A stretch of 64,000 nt of DNA from positions 11,057,357-11,121,356 of the forward strand of contig CM058236.1 of assembly GCA_030180135.1 (NCBI GenBank). Direction: 5' to 3'. Shown piece after piece: positions 44,560 to 57,062 of this stretch. The stretch comes from Orychophragmus violaceus. Taxonomy: Eukaryota; Streptophyta; Magnoliopsida; Brassicales; Brassicaceae. A program made the translations under genes and the position numbers. The notes under the pieces are model-generated. The model did not search any database. It was given only the letters and a program-made list of their open reading frames with translations, and had not been told where the DNA came from. Numbering within the stretch: position 1 is the stretch's first letter; every line of letters starts with the position of its first letter.

Positions 44560-45450
44560 CGTGGACAATCATCTGAGTAACATCACCGAATTTCCAGTTG
44601 TTAAAATTATGGTCATTGTTTGGTGGACATATGGTTTGTTTTTTAGTCTATTTAGATACTTATTGTTTTTCATCACTTAAATTGCCATTTCTTAAAAAAA
44701 AACAAGTTTCCATGGATAATCATATAAATAAATCACCAAATTTCCACTATGTACATATGTATATATTTATAGACATCTTTTGGTGGACACCCGACTTTTG
44801 TAAAGGAAATGAAATCGTTGGGAGCATCAAGCTCGTGGACTTGTGTTTTTAGTATTTTTTTTTCATTTTATTGTGTACTATAATCGGTGGATATGCTATT
44901 TGAATACTTGTTATTTTTCATCACTTAAATTGCTAGTTTTGAAAAAAAATATAAATTTATGTGGACAATTGTCCACCAAAAAGTATCCATAAAATCCAAA
45001 TTATCTCAATTTTATAACAAATTTGATTTTTTGTGGACAACCATTTGAATAATTGTAAACGATATTATATGTTGCTAAATTGTGGATATCGTTTGATGGA
45101 CATCAGATTTATCTTTTAATATATTTGAATATTTCTTGTTTTTTTCCCACTTAAATTGCATGTTTTAAAGAAAATATGAATTTATGTGGACAAACATCTC
45201 ACTAACACCCAAAATGGAACATGATGTGTACCTAAAATATGAATTTATGTGGACAATCATCTAAGCAACATCATAGTTTGATGTCAATGTACACCAAATC
45301 CACAACCCTAAATTATATCAATGTTACAATGAATGGTTCATTATCATTTGTTGTTAAAATTTTGAATACCGTGTGGTGGACACAAAGTTGTCTTTTAGAT
45401 TATTTGGATACTTTTTGTTTCATCACTTAAATCATATTCAATTCACTATG
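44560..45450. repeat. Diverged tandem repeats of about 200 bp inside the MULE
   Basis: About five units share the order atgtggacaatcatct, aacatcaccaaatttcc, ggtggacac, tttagattatttggatact and tttcatcacttaaattgc. Divergence is high and unit lengths vary. No coding function is likely. Confidence 0.6.
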
Positions 45451-46599
45451 TCAAGACGATTGTATACATATTTATAATTTAATGATGTACACTTATCAAA
45501 ACGAATTTCAGGAGCTTGTGAACCTATTTTACAGTGGACGATAACACGGCTAATATGTGTAATTCATTTTTTATTATTCATGTTGATGTCGATACGTTTA
45601 TGTGTACATTTATTTATGGACATTGTTTTATTGTACTATTCACATTAACATTTGAACATCCATAAGATTTGACATAAAATTAACTCAAATATATCAAAAT
45701 GGATATCAAAATGTAGAGAAAAAGAAATTATAATTTATAGTACAAAAAAAATATAATTTACGATTTTAGAAAAACCTACAAACTCAAAATAAGATGAAAG
45801 GGGTGAAATAAATAAACTAATTTTTAAGAAAAACAAAAACGTAGAGAAAGGAAGAGAATAACAAAAAAAACAAAATTTCTCATATTTTAAATTAGCTTTT
45901 ATCACAGCCACACATTATTTTCAATCCAATGGCCAAGATTAAATCTGTCACATTTCCTAATTAAAACCTTATATTTAAGGGGCAGTTTGGGCAATATTGA
46001 GCTTCAAAGAGTGAATAGTAGACAAAGTGTCCTTTGGCGTAAGAAAGTGTCTTCAAGGTGCCCTTTGGCGTAAATCTCTCTTTTTAATAATTGCCAAGTT
46101 GCCCTTGTCCAATTTTTTTTAGTTTGGTTTGGTTGGTTAAAGTGGTAATCATAAGATAAATGATTTAGTTTATAATTGATCCTGACCCTTCATTCAAATC
46201 CTGACCATTTAATTTTAAATGAATTTTGTCCATTTATTCAAAACTCTAATTTTGAAAAAAAAAACTCTCTCTCTCTCATTATGTTGTTAAGAACCACATA
46301 CTAAAATCGATTATAGATGTCTTCATTGGCAATGGAAACCGCTACAATCTGTTGAACTATGTAGTCATAGATCTGTTCCTCTTCTTCCTCATTTATTCTC
46401 TCTCCCTCTCTCTCTCTTTCTCTCTACTTCTCTCTTGTCCCATCACTGTTGTTTTCGAGAGTTCTCGATCTTAACCCTATTTTTTTGTTCTTAGATCTTA
46501 AAGTTTGTTACTTTTCGATTTGGCTCAAGGTTTGACTCGTTTTTACTTGTAGGGTTTGATTCACTCTCTTCGTTTTTCCATTAAATTGGTCTCTTGATT

Positions 46600-48640
46600 C
46601 TCTCTGTCTTCATTACACATCTTGTGGACAAAGTTTTCATGGACATGATATATAGTATTTGTATTTGTTCATTCCGTCTTATTAGTTGAATCGACATATT
46701 CTGTCTATGCGTGCATCTTTGAATGGACATGTTAAATTAGTAGATGTTTTATGACGGTATTTGATGGACAATATTCACAAGACATGTTACATATTCTAAG
46801 TTTTATATTCACGAACTACTGTCCATACACCACTGAGAGTCAAAATATTCATAGGACACGTTACATATTATAAGTTTTATATCCACGAACTACTGTCCAT
46901 ACACGACTGAGAGTCAAAATTATATGTTCTGAGTTTTTTTCGTAATGTGCCCTATCAATAACGTCCATCAAATACTGTCCATAAACACATATAATAATTT
47001 AACATGTCTATTAAAAAATGAATAGATTACATTAGAAAACGTGGCAAGATAGTTTAAGTAAGGAATCCATTTGAACCTTGTCCACTTGTATTAAGTTTCA
47101 AATACTATCCATACATCTATGTACACATGGATATGCTATGTAATATTAAAGATACATGAATGGTAATGTCCACGAAACCAGCCAACACAATAATACGTGC
47201 ATCGTTAATGTCCATATAAATTTCTACACGCAGATTGGAAGCCTTAATCCAATGTCCATTAGAATGAAATATAAAATGGTACATATGTATAAAACATTTC
47301 CATTATTACGTATCCACGAGTTCTATATGTGTTGAGCAGGCGAATAACATTAAAGGATTATATGCCCATTCATAGTATGTTACATAGTACTTATCCATGA
47401 ACATATAAACAAGAATCACGCATATAATAAACTAATGTCCATTATAAGTTGTACACATGTCAACAACATGGAACACAATACACAAAGAACGAAGTAACAA
47501 TTCCAGATGTCAAGGAGAACATGTACACACACGAATACGACTAAAAGCGTCCATCTAATTATGTACACATGGATATAGTGGATAACTATATTAAAATAAT
47601 GAATCCATTAGATCCTTGTACACAAGTATTAAGTTACAAACGACAACTATATATGATACATATATGAACTACAAGTCCATAAAATCATGTCCACCTAGTA
47701 AAATATATATAGAAAGATTTATGATTTGGTATGTTGGAATTAGAACGCATAGTACACCAAATACAAAAGGATTCGAACTCTTGTGTTGTTGATGCTACTA
47801 ATCTCTAGATGGAAAGCCAAAATGTATTGCTTGGTATAGCTTGTTGTGAATCCAACGAGGATGAATAGAATAACCAGATCTTTGCACAGACACTAATCCA
47901 TAGACACAATGTGAACTTGTAGGAGTCTTCTCCAAGGGCAATTTTAATATTCTCTGAGAGAGCCGGATGTCTGTGAACCTAAAAACACTACATTAGAAAA
48001 TGTAGTAAAGGAATATGTAATCCAAAAATTATAATATTTAAGCTAAGAATTTTATATAATAGATGTCCACGAAGTACTGTCCATAAACTACTGTCACTTA
48101 TGACATCTTTGTCCACGGCCTCTGAGGAAGCTGGGTGTCTGCGAACGTAAAAAGGCATATCAGAAAAAATATCATATGTCCACGAATGTATAAGTTCTTA
48201 AAACACTATCTACAATGTATAAGCTCTCTAAACAATATCAGATGTCCACCAAAACATGTCCAAAATGAATCTTAAAACACTATCTTCAATGTCTAAGCTC
48301 TGTAAACATTAAAGGATCATATGTCCATTCATAATATGTTTACAAAGTAGTTATCCATGAACATATAAACAAGAATCACGCATATAACAAATTAGTGTCC
48401 GTGGTAAGTTGTACATATGTCAACAACATGGAACACAGTAAACAGAAAATTAAGTGGTCCCAAGATGTCCCTTCATGCATGTCCACGAGATATATAGATT
48501 TTGAACAAGCGACCATGAACATAGAAACTAGATCCATGAACATAAAACCTAGATCTACGCAAATCCGAATAGTAGAGACGATTTCAAGTTGTCCACATGG
48601 GACGCAAAACACAAACAAACAAATCTAAGAACGAACCACG
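46600..48640. repeat. Repeated AT-rich segments with gtccac words inside the MULE
   Basis: A 75-bp unit containing cacgaactactgtccata is repeated in tandem near 46800 and 46875. A segment of about 130 bp containing atgaacatataaacaagaat occurs at about 47345-47475 and again at 48305-48435, with close to 90 percent identity by eye. No ORF of interest is present. Confidence 0.6.
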
Positions 48641-49265
48641 CCTTGAAAAACGAATCAGACCTTAGAAAAACGAATTAGAGAGAATCAAGAGACAAACTTT
48701 AGTGGAAAACGAATCATATCCTACAAGAAAGAACGAAGTAACACAAAATCGAAGTAAAAACTGATGGATCTAAGAGAGAGATCTGAGAACAAATCCAAAA
48801 AACTGAGAATTTGAGAACAAATCCAGAGAAACTGAAATCAAATTCGAGATTTTGACAAAATCGATGTTTAAGCAACACAGGGAAACAAAATCGATGTTTG
48901 ATGAATTTGAGTTAAAAATAAAAACCTGTCATGACGGCTTCGATTTGCGACAGCGCATGCACGTACGACGATTCGAGTGGGCAGAGAGATAGAGGATGGG
49001 CAGGGACATCGATGGTGGAGGAGAGAGGGCGAGATCGGTTCGACAGTGGAGGAGCGAGGGCGAGTTTGAGACTTTTTTTTAGGGTTAGAAACTTTTGTAT
49101 TTTTTGTGAAGTAACTAAACCTAACGTTTAGTTAGGAGAGAGTCAGGGACATTTTAGTATAATCCAGGGTAGAAAGTGCTCTAATACAGGTAATACAGGT
49201 AAGTGACTATGGGTGTAATAAAAAACTCAAAAAGTGACTACCCATGTAAATAACTCGGTCTGTCT

Positions 49266-50400
49266 GGACTAAGGAAGTTTTTTTTTTTCTCTCGTTCACC
49301 TTTATATTAAAAAATGGTGAAATCATAAGGTCAAAAACCAGTTTTTTTTATCGTATAGAGTTTCCTTAAAAAGCCCAAATGAAATGAACAATTACAGAGT
49401 ACATGTTACAAGGGTAAATAACCAAAATACAACCGAAAAGTCCAATATTTAGCCTAATTCATTGACTAATTTATTGGACACGTGTATGTCTAAGGATAAC
49501 TTTGATCCACGACTGACCACGTGGTTGCAGATAGAAACTCGTAGCATGCAAGGTGGTGAACAACAGAGCTGGTCACCGGAAACTTCCGCCACTACAACCA
49601 CTGTAACCTGCCAACCAAGACACCGACCAAAGAAACGACGGATCCATTGGATTGTTGAGAAGAAATTCACCACCACCACACTGTAACACCAAATCTGGGT
49701 CATGTAAATATTGATGAACCAACGATGTTGAGGGTTCGATATAGAGGAGCATACGGTTTCTCCATATCCCGTTCAACTTGATCAGGAGAAAGACCCTCCG
49801 GAGAGCTGCTTCATATCCCTATTGATGGTGAGAACAAGGAGCGGAGAGAACCAAACAGTGGCGCCGACGAAATTAGAGCACAGCAGGGGCAAGGTCGAAA
49901 CGATTCCGGAGACGGGGTCGGAAGAGCCAATCTACAAAATCGATTAAAAGGATATAAAGAACAAAATCAATGTGTAGATTGGGGAGGGGTCGGGAAACGT
50001 CAGAAGCCAAAAGTCGCCATTAACGGCAAAGAGAAAGCTCGAAACTAAACTGAGATTTATTAAATCGAAGACAGACACAAAAAGTATATACAGCCGTACC
50101 ACCGGCGCAGGCTAGAAAAGCCCACCACCAGCGGCCGGACGATCAACGGAAATTTCTTTGTCGAGAACTTGAAGAGAGAAGACGGAGAGATAGGAGAGAG
50201 AAGGGGAAAGACGTGATTAAAATTTCTATCTAGTAGGTATTTTGATGGTCAAAAACCAATTAAAAAAGACGAAAATAACTCATTTCGATTCTTCGGAGTA
50301 TAACTTAAAAAGGAAAAAAAATCAATATATCAAATAAAAAAATCTCTTGAAAAATTATCAGAAAGATTAAAAGTTTTGAGAAGTAGTAAATGCATAATTT
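49266..50400. other. Unassigned sequence between the MULE and the LINE
   Basis: About 49450-50200 is richer in GC than its surroundings and holds short ORFs on both strands without recognisable domains. It may be another decayed insertion or the leader of a LINE in minus orientation. No termini or known proteins are seen. Confidence 0.35.
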
Positions 50401-52040
50401 TTTGAAAAAAAAAATCTCTCTCCTCTCTCTCTCTCATGCGACGGTTTTGGCTTTGTTCGTATCTCCTTGATACTCTGATTCTCTTCCTTCGCATCCTTTC
50501 ATGTCTCTCGACGGTTATTGTATGCTGATCTACGCAGTTATATCGGGCATAAGTAACGGTTTAACCGTTTTCCCACCACTCACGGTTTTTCCCCTCTCCA
50601 TATTTATAGTCTATGTTGGTCCTCTGTTTTCTGGTGTTGAAAATAGAGTGTTGGATTTCTTTTCCTTTTATTCATACTCATTATGTCAGACAAAATAAGG
50701 CGGAAAATGCAGGAAATCACAATTGGGATCGAATATGACATAGTTGATCTCCAATTGCATTTATGTGTGGAAGCATATATGAAACCCGCTTTAGTCTTAT
50801 TGTGAAACCAATCAACATGAGGAAGCAAAACTTAAGGGCGATGATAGCGGCTCTTCCTTGTCTGTGGGGCGTCGGTGATGAAGTTATTGGGAGGATTACT
50901 GATAACCACCGTATCCAATTTTTATTCAAAATAGAAGAATCCTTACTCTCTCTCTTTTGAAAAGAGGATCTTGGTCCTTTAATGAATGGATGTGTATGTT
51001 GCAACAGTGGTCTCCCTCCCAAACAGATGATGATCTCAAATTCATTTCATTTTGGGTTCAGATCAAAGGCATACCCCCTAGTTTCTAACTTCTCGGATGA
51101 TCACACACATTGGATTCAATCTAGGTGATTTTCTCGAGTCGTACTTCATGCAAAGGCTCCACATGTTGTTGATTTTTTCCGTGTAAGGCTTCTCTGGAAA
51201 CGGATAAACCACTTTGTTTCCAGAAACAATTTTGGTTTGGGAATCAAATGGTTGTACTCAAACTATCTTACGAAAAGTTAAGAGGTTTTTACAGCCTTTG
51301 CGGCGTGCTTACACATGAAGCATTTATATGCCCTCTAAACACAAATGATGCCCCTTCAGAAGGAACATGTGGAGGTGATGTCGAGGATCAGTATGATGAA
51401 GATTACCCTCCTGGATTTAATCCTTCTCCGCATTCCAAAGATGATGCAGGTAAAACATCTGCTCTAGAAAAGATGGATTCAGATAGGTCAGATAACGATC
51501 ATGAAAAAGTGTCAAGTAAGAAGCGGAAGACAAAGTCATAGTCAAGATTTGCATTTTCAATTCGTTATCGAGACAACAATCAATGCTATTATCGTGGATG
51601 ACTTCGATGAACAACTGGTTTTAAGGCGTTGAAGGATACATGCAGAAACTTGTGAGGCAAGGAACTGGTACTAGATCTCTAACACAAGCGATGATGGTGC
51701 ATGATCCTCCAACACACGTGATAACAACGGTCAACATCAACCAAAATAGAATAGAGATTGCACGGCGGGCCAAAAGCCAGCGGGTCACAATGAATATAAC
51801 GTTTTGGAACTTCGTGGGTTGAAAGAGTCCATGGTAGTTCGACGCCTCAAAGGGATTAAGGAAACTTATTCCCCTGACTTACTCTTTCTAACTGAGACCA
51901 AGAATCCAGATGATGTTGTGAGAGATGTTACAATTCAGCTAGATTGTGTTAATGTCAAATGTGTTTCCCCGTTAGGCATAGGCGGTGTTTCCACGTTAGG
52001 CATAGGCGGTGATTTAGCTCCTCAACTTTTTTTCCAGCTC
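50401..52040 (+). mobile_element. Truncated L1-type LINE (5' part only)
   Basis: A leader rich in CT repeats (from 50410) precedes an ORF1 that opens at 50683 (MSDKIRRKMQEITIGIEYDI). In shifting frames it shows the DUF4283-type domain of plant LINE ORF1: LRAMIAALPCLWGVGDEVIG, GRITDNHRIQFLFK, SWSFNEWMCM and FWVQIKGIPP. A zinc knuckle related to CSLCG.LTH...CP follows (FYSLCGVLTHEAFICP). ORF2 starts near 51791 (MNITFWNF) and, after a frameshift, gives the beginning of the endonuclease (YSPDLLFLTETKNPDDVV). It stops near 52030, where a Gypsy remnant begins; RT and the poly(A) end are absent. Stops and shifts make it inactive. Confidence 0.75.
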
Positions 52041-54890
52041 CTTTTCTTCTTCTGGATTCACTATATAAGCTGGTATGTTGGGTAATGGAGCTCCTGGAAC
52101 CAAATCAATGGTGGAAGTCCAGCTCGTATGTCTTCTCGAAACACATCTTTGAACTTCTTCAACAGCTCTGTCACTACAGTGGGATGCTCTTGTTCTTATG
52201 GTCCTGAAAATACCATTCTCTAAAGATCATAAGTAACACATGTTTTTTATGATCTAAAGACTTCATAACATTACTTGGTGATATATAAAGGTTAGTTTTA
52301 CTTACCTTTTCACCTTTGTCCATTGCTTTCTGCATTTCATACACCTCATGTGGTGTTAATGGAGCTATGTTGTGCATCTTGTTCTGGTGTGTGAAGCTGT
52401 AGATGTTGGCCAGTCCCTTGTATTAAAGAGTATAATGGAAAGGAGGAGGAGAGGCTGAAGTCAATCAGACAAAGCCGAGAATCACCCCAAGTATAAAGCT
52501 ATGGTGTTGATCACAAGAGCCCAATATGCATCAATCACTTAGCCAAAACTAAGATGAAGACATGAAGAAGGCTGAAGTGCAGACAACTCGGAAGCAGAAG
52601 CTTGAGCAAAAGTGGTGCATAAAGTTATGAAGTGCAAAGTTGGGGCACAAACAGACATACAGACTTGTGCATTATCATGGCTCAAGATAAGGTTGTGCAA
52701 ATCTTGTGCCAAAGATGTGAAGTGCAAAAATGGGGCACTTAGATAATCATAAGATAAAGTTTTTGCAAAGTTGGGGCCAAACAGATGTATGTGCAAGAGT
52801 GTGATCAGAAGAAGTCACATGTGGGTTTAAGGTCTGAGCAGAAACGAAGATCAGTCACTTTCACCCTTTGGAAGTCTGCTCTCTCTCTCCCCAGACCTGT
52901 ACAAGGCAGTAAACATGTCACTTTAGTGTGAACACACCAAAACTTAAATGAAGAGAAGAAGATCCAACCATTCATTTCAAACTCGTTTTCCCTCCTATGA
53001 ATCAATGGTTGAGATGTAATAAATATTGACTTTGTTTATTGTTGTCTTAACCTAATTCTCTGTCAATATAAGACATGAGTTCGATCTCATTGTAACTTGT
53101 TCAGAATATAAGAAATCAGACTCATTTTGATACAAAGAAACTCTTTCTCTCTTCTCTTCTAGCCGACTATGTCTTTTATTTATTGTGTTATTGAGTTCAA
53201 CATAATTTAGATTCTCATAGAGCCACGGTTAAGGCTGCTTAAGGCAGCCTCTCATCATACTTGGATAACTCCATAGTTAGTCCAAGTATGATGAGTAAAT
53301 CGGTTCATATAAAGCTCATCTCTTCTTCTCTAGGATAACTCCTTGCTAATTGTTGATTCTGTCCAGATTCATGAGTAAACACTTTTGATGAGTAGTTAAG
53401 CTCTTGGACTAGTTTTCATATAGATAAGAATGTCCTCTTGAACACTAGATACTGGCTTAAGATTCTCTCTAGAGTTTAATGCTCCAATAGGGTTGAATCT
53501 AAGACCAAACTAGTTGTTCTTCCTTACAACATAATCGATTTCATCTTCTTCTTGATTTGTTTATGTTCTTGTTTATGATTCTGGTTCAAAGCTTTCCCAT
53601 GGATGTCTCATGAACCTAAGTTGATAAACATGTTCCTCATGAATGCCTCTGAAATTCTAACACAATTGTGCATGGGTTCTTTGTCAAATTTCCAAGGTCT
53701 TCCTAAGAGAATATTATCTGCTTGCATTGGCACAACATCACATTTCACTTGATCAAGGTACTTATATATGCTTAATGGTACCATGAACTTGCTCAGCTAT
53801 CCTCATTTTTGTCTCATCATTGAGCCACCATAATCTATATGGTCTTGGATGCTTTGTCTTTTGAATCCTTATCTTATCTACAAGATAAATAATAGCAACA
53901 TTAGTACAAGATCCTCCATGAATGATCATACTACATACCTTGGTGTCAATGGTGCATTTGGAATGGAAGATGTTCTCCTTTTGGATTATTTATTGTTCAA
54001 ACAATGCACTGAGAGCACTCCTGGTCACTAGTATCTCCCCCACGTCTGGATAATCAGTAAATTCTTCTTCTGATTCAGCTTGCTCATCCTCTGATTCATC
54101 TTGTGATACAGTGTCCCCATTATACTTGAGAATCATAACTCTCTTATTTGGACAGTCTCTAGCATAATGACCCATGTCTTGACACTTGAAGCAAGTGATG
54201 TCTCTAGTACGTTGAGGTTGTACTCTACTATTTCTTGCTTCTGATTTGGTGACCTTAGGATGCTCATAGGCTGGTTTCATAATCCTTTGTCTACATATAT
54301 TTATGTGGTTGGTTCCATGCTGGTTTTCTTCTACTGGTTGCATAAACCTTCCTTTTGATGTGTTGCTCAGCTTGGATTGCTAAATGCAACATTCCTTCAA
54401 GATCCTCATAAGGTTGTCCCTCCAATTTTCGTGCAATCCTGTCTTGAAGACCATCCAGAAATTGTGCCATCAAAGTTTCTTCTGAATCCTCACTTCCAGT
54501 CTGTTCTTCAAGGTTCAAACTCCTCAAAGTACTCTTCAACTGATTTGTTGCCTTCAGAAAGCTTCATAGACCTCTTCTGAAGATCTCTATGGTAGTAAGC
54601 TGATACATACCTCTTCGTTAGAGCAAACTTCATGTCATAGCAGTTACTAATATGCCCATGTCTCAATCTTCTTCTCTTTGATGCTTCTCTGTCCCACCAT
54701 GCCAAAGCATATTCAATGAGTTGTGCAACATCAAAAGAAACTTTCCTTGCTTCAGAGTATTGGTAGTACTCATATATGTACTCCATTCTACTCTCCCAAT
54801 CCATATAATCTTTTGGATTCATTTTTCTAGCAAAGGTTGGTGTTGTGAGCTTTAAATATTTTACCTCATGCCTCTGATCATATGCTTGGT
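52041..54890 (-). mobile_element. Decayed Ty3/Gypsy element (gag, protease, start of RT)
   Basis: On the minus strand gag begins near 54822 (MNPKDYMDWESRMEYIYEY) and continues over frameshifts to a CCHC knuckle (CFKCQDMGHYARDCPNK, about 54200). The protease region follows, with VCSMIIHGGSCTN near 53920, where IVDGGSCTN-type sequence is expected. LLGRPWKFDKEPMHN lies near 53690. After a 1.24-kb insertion it continues with PLTPHEVYEMQKAM (about 52350) and the start of RT (VTELLKKFKDVF, about 52160), then ends at the LINE. A degenerate primer site (atgatcagaggc on the minus strand) is near 54870. Its own LTRs are not visible. Confidence 0.7.
52419..53662 (+). repeat. Solo LTR of 1.24 kb inserted in the Gypsy remnant
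   Basis: The Gypsy coding sequence is interrupted exactly between the codons for KEPMHN and the sequence reading ANIYSFTHQNKM. The insert opens TGTATTAAAGAG and closes ATTCTAACA, as an LTR would. It has a promoter-like atataagacatgag near 53069 followed by a CT-rich start region. No flanking duplication is recognisable, so it is old or rearranged. It contains repeated gcaaagttggggc words (52630-52780) and two neighbouring perfect stem-loops (53231-53295). No internal domain, hence solo. Confidence 0.55.
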
Positions 54891-54899
54891 CTCTGCTGA

Positions 54900-57062
54900 T
54901 TGATTATGTGAATTCATGGTGTAATTCTCAAGTTACAACCTAGCACATAATTAACTAGGATCTAGGTGATTTGCAGTTGAATCAAACAGATCAGGATATT
55001 ACCTTTTGCAGCGGAATGATTGTAATGTCGAGATCAACGAACAGATGAATACATGTTCCTTCTCGGTGTCCACACGCTTACAAGCACGGATGGCTGCTAG
55101 ACCGGATGGATGATCAACAGAGAGAGAGATTGGAGAGGGAGAGGCCCTGCGGCCACAACACCAAATCGCCAAAATGGCTTAGGGTTTCAATACCCATGTT
55201 GCAATCTCTTTTATTCACTAATGGGCCCAAGTTTAATTAATTAATTAAACTAATGGTCCATTAGACTTTTGGGCCCAAGACACAAATCAGACAAAAGCCC
55301 ATTTGTTGTCTGCCCAACTCTCTGTACAAATACAGTAAATGCCTTAGCATCTTACCGTATTAATTCCATCTTAACTTTCCCGTTAGCTATGGTGTGTGAC
55401 CCTTTGGGATCATACAATACTGGTAATAAGTCCTAAACTTATAGATCAAGAGCGGACTCTAGCAAGCCATCATGATCACCCAGTATTTATGACTTATGTC
55501 TGATCTCGACATTTATCATACTTTCTAGAGATAGTACAGTAGATTTCAGGACATTCCCAACAATCTCCCACTTGTACTGGAATCCTACATTCCCTAATCC
55601 TTTTGTCTCAATATCTCGATCTGGCATAAGGCAAGATGCGTGTCATCCTTATATAGCCAGACCATTTTAATCGGACCAGATTTGATACTGACAATGCAAA
55701 CGACTTGGGGAAGTCCGTTTGGGAGTGGCCACTCTCTTACCAGCTATCAAGTCTCCGATTGGCCTAGAGATATTACCTCCGTTAAACGGCAGGGACAAAT
55801 CCCATCTTGTTCCATCACTATGAACTACACACTTCATAATACACCCAACCAAGGTCCGTATAGCTCCCAGTTACGAAACAGCGTTAGACAATGATCAAAG
55901 TGCATCAATCCATGTGCAGCCACATGCATGCGAACTCAGGTCTAAGGACTATACTCTATAGTCGTATATGAGAACCTCTTATGACACATATATTAATCTT
56001 GTAGAGTTCTCATCAGCGGGCCATGTCCGGTCATATGCTCCCCTACATATACCTATGTGTCGACTTTGATGCCGCGCATCTATGACCCCTCGAAACTTGG
56101 TCATAAGTCTCAACACAATCTAGTCTCAAGCGGTTGTTGGTGTTCCAATTTCAACAACCTTCGACTATGGACACTATGATTTATGTCATTTCGTTAAATA
56201 TGGGGTTTCAGGATCAAGTCTACTCATGTACTTCGATGGCCCATATATAATGACATGAATCATTTTGGAACGATTATTTATATCACAGTTAAAATAATCC
56301 AGAAATCATAGATTTCATAAACATAAAATATTATGTTTACATGAACCTTTCAAAATAACTAAATAAAGCCCTTTACAAACTCCCACTGAAATTAAGACTA
56401 CATCTTAATTTCACTCATCCTACAGCTACAGTCCGCGACTCGTGCTTAGGCCTAAGGAGTGGCTTCGTTAATAGATTGGCAACGTTCTCATTCGATGAAA
56501 CTTGCTTATCTACTTAACACCTCTGTCATTTATCTCACGGAATAGGTTACACCTACCCTCAAGGTGTTTGGACCTCTGATGTGCAGCTAGTCTCAACTAC
56601 GCTGGGAATCTCATCAAGTTCAGTGATGAACTCTTCTTTCCAAACAACCTCTTTCGCCGCTTCTCAAGCTGCGAAATGTTCAGCTTAAGTCATGGAGTCA
56701 GCAACAGTGCCTTGCACCGCCAGATAGACACAAGATATAGCCGGACTGTGACCAGGAATTATCTTTGTCTATTGGAAACTTGCCTTTCAGACTCTATCGA
56801 CTTGTAGCACTTCACTTTCTCCGTAAACCAAGAACTTATCCTTAGTATTCCTCAAATACTTTAGGATATTCTTTACGGCAATCCAGTGATTCTTTGATGG
56901 ATTTGACTGGTCTTTACTTGTCTTGTTTAACATTAAAGCAACATCAAAACAAGTACGTGTCATGGCATACATGATAGATCCAATTGCCGACGCATATGGA
57001 ATCCTATCCATGCATTCAAGCTCAGCAGTTATCGTAGGACACTGCTTCTTGATTAACGTATT
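54900..57062 (-). mobile_element. Copia copy B, 3' part (LTR and end of pol)
   Basis: An LTR of about 660 bp (roughly 54900-55562), closing cattcccaaca, is followed by the polypurine tract and 3' noncoding sequence like that of the intact Copia. A decayed end of RNase H follows (minus, 57092-56480, for example IPYASAIGSIMYAMTRT and NHWIAVKNILKYLRNT). The copy is cut at 57062 by the LTR of copy C. Its other half is not seen in the window. Confidence 0.7.

Larger units (their letters stand above)
42405..49256. mobile_element. MULE-like DNA transposon without transposase, carrying captured sequence
   Basis: A perfect 9-bp target duplication, ggtctgtct, lies at 42396-42404 and 49257-49265, the size expected for Mutator-like elements. 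The ends are weakly inverted: cagtgatttacgcc on the left and gagttatttacatg, read inward from the right, then tagtcac in both. No transposase is found in 6.85 kb. Inside are a captured reticulon exon, a GC-rich stretch (42740-43660) of unknown origin, diverged tandem repeats (44560-45450) and an AT-rich part filled with gtggaca/tgtccac words. A second inverted pair, built on tttacgccaaaggacactt, sits at about 42503-42558 and 46026-46083. It may mark an inner element or an internal subterminal repeat. The ends and size are well supported; the superfamily rests on the 9-bp duplication. Confidence 0.65.

Noticed and set aside
42503..46083. Inner inverted pair as the true ends of a 3.6-kb transposon
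   Set aside because: The pair is real, but no matching duplication flanks it, whereas the 42405-49256 interval has a perfect 9-bp duplication; kept as a subterminal or inner feature.
52414..53667. Target duplication for the 1.24-kb solo LTR
   Set aside because: The flanking five bases (tccct and caatt) do not match, so none is claimed even though the LTR ends look right.
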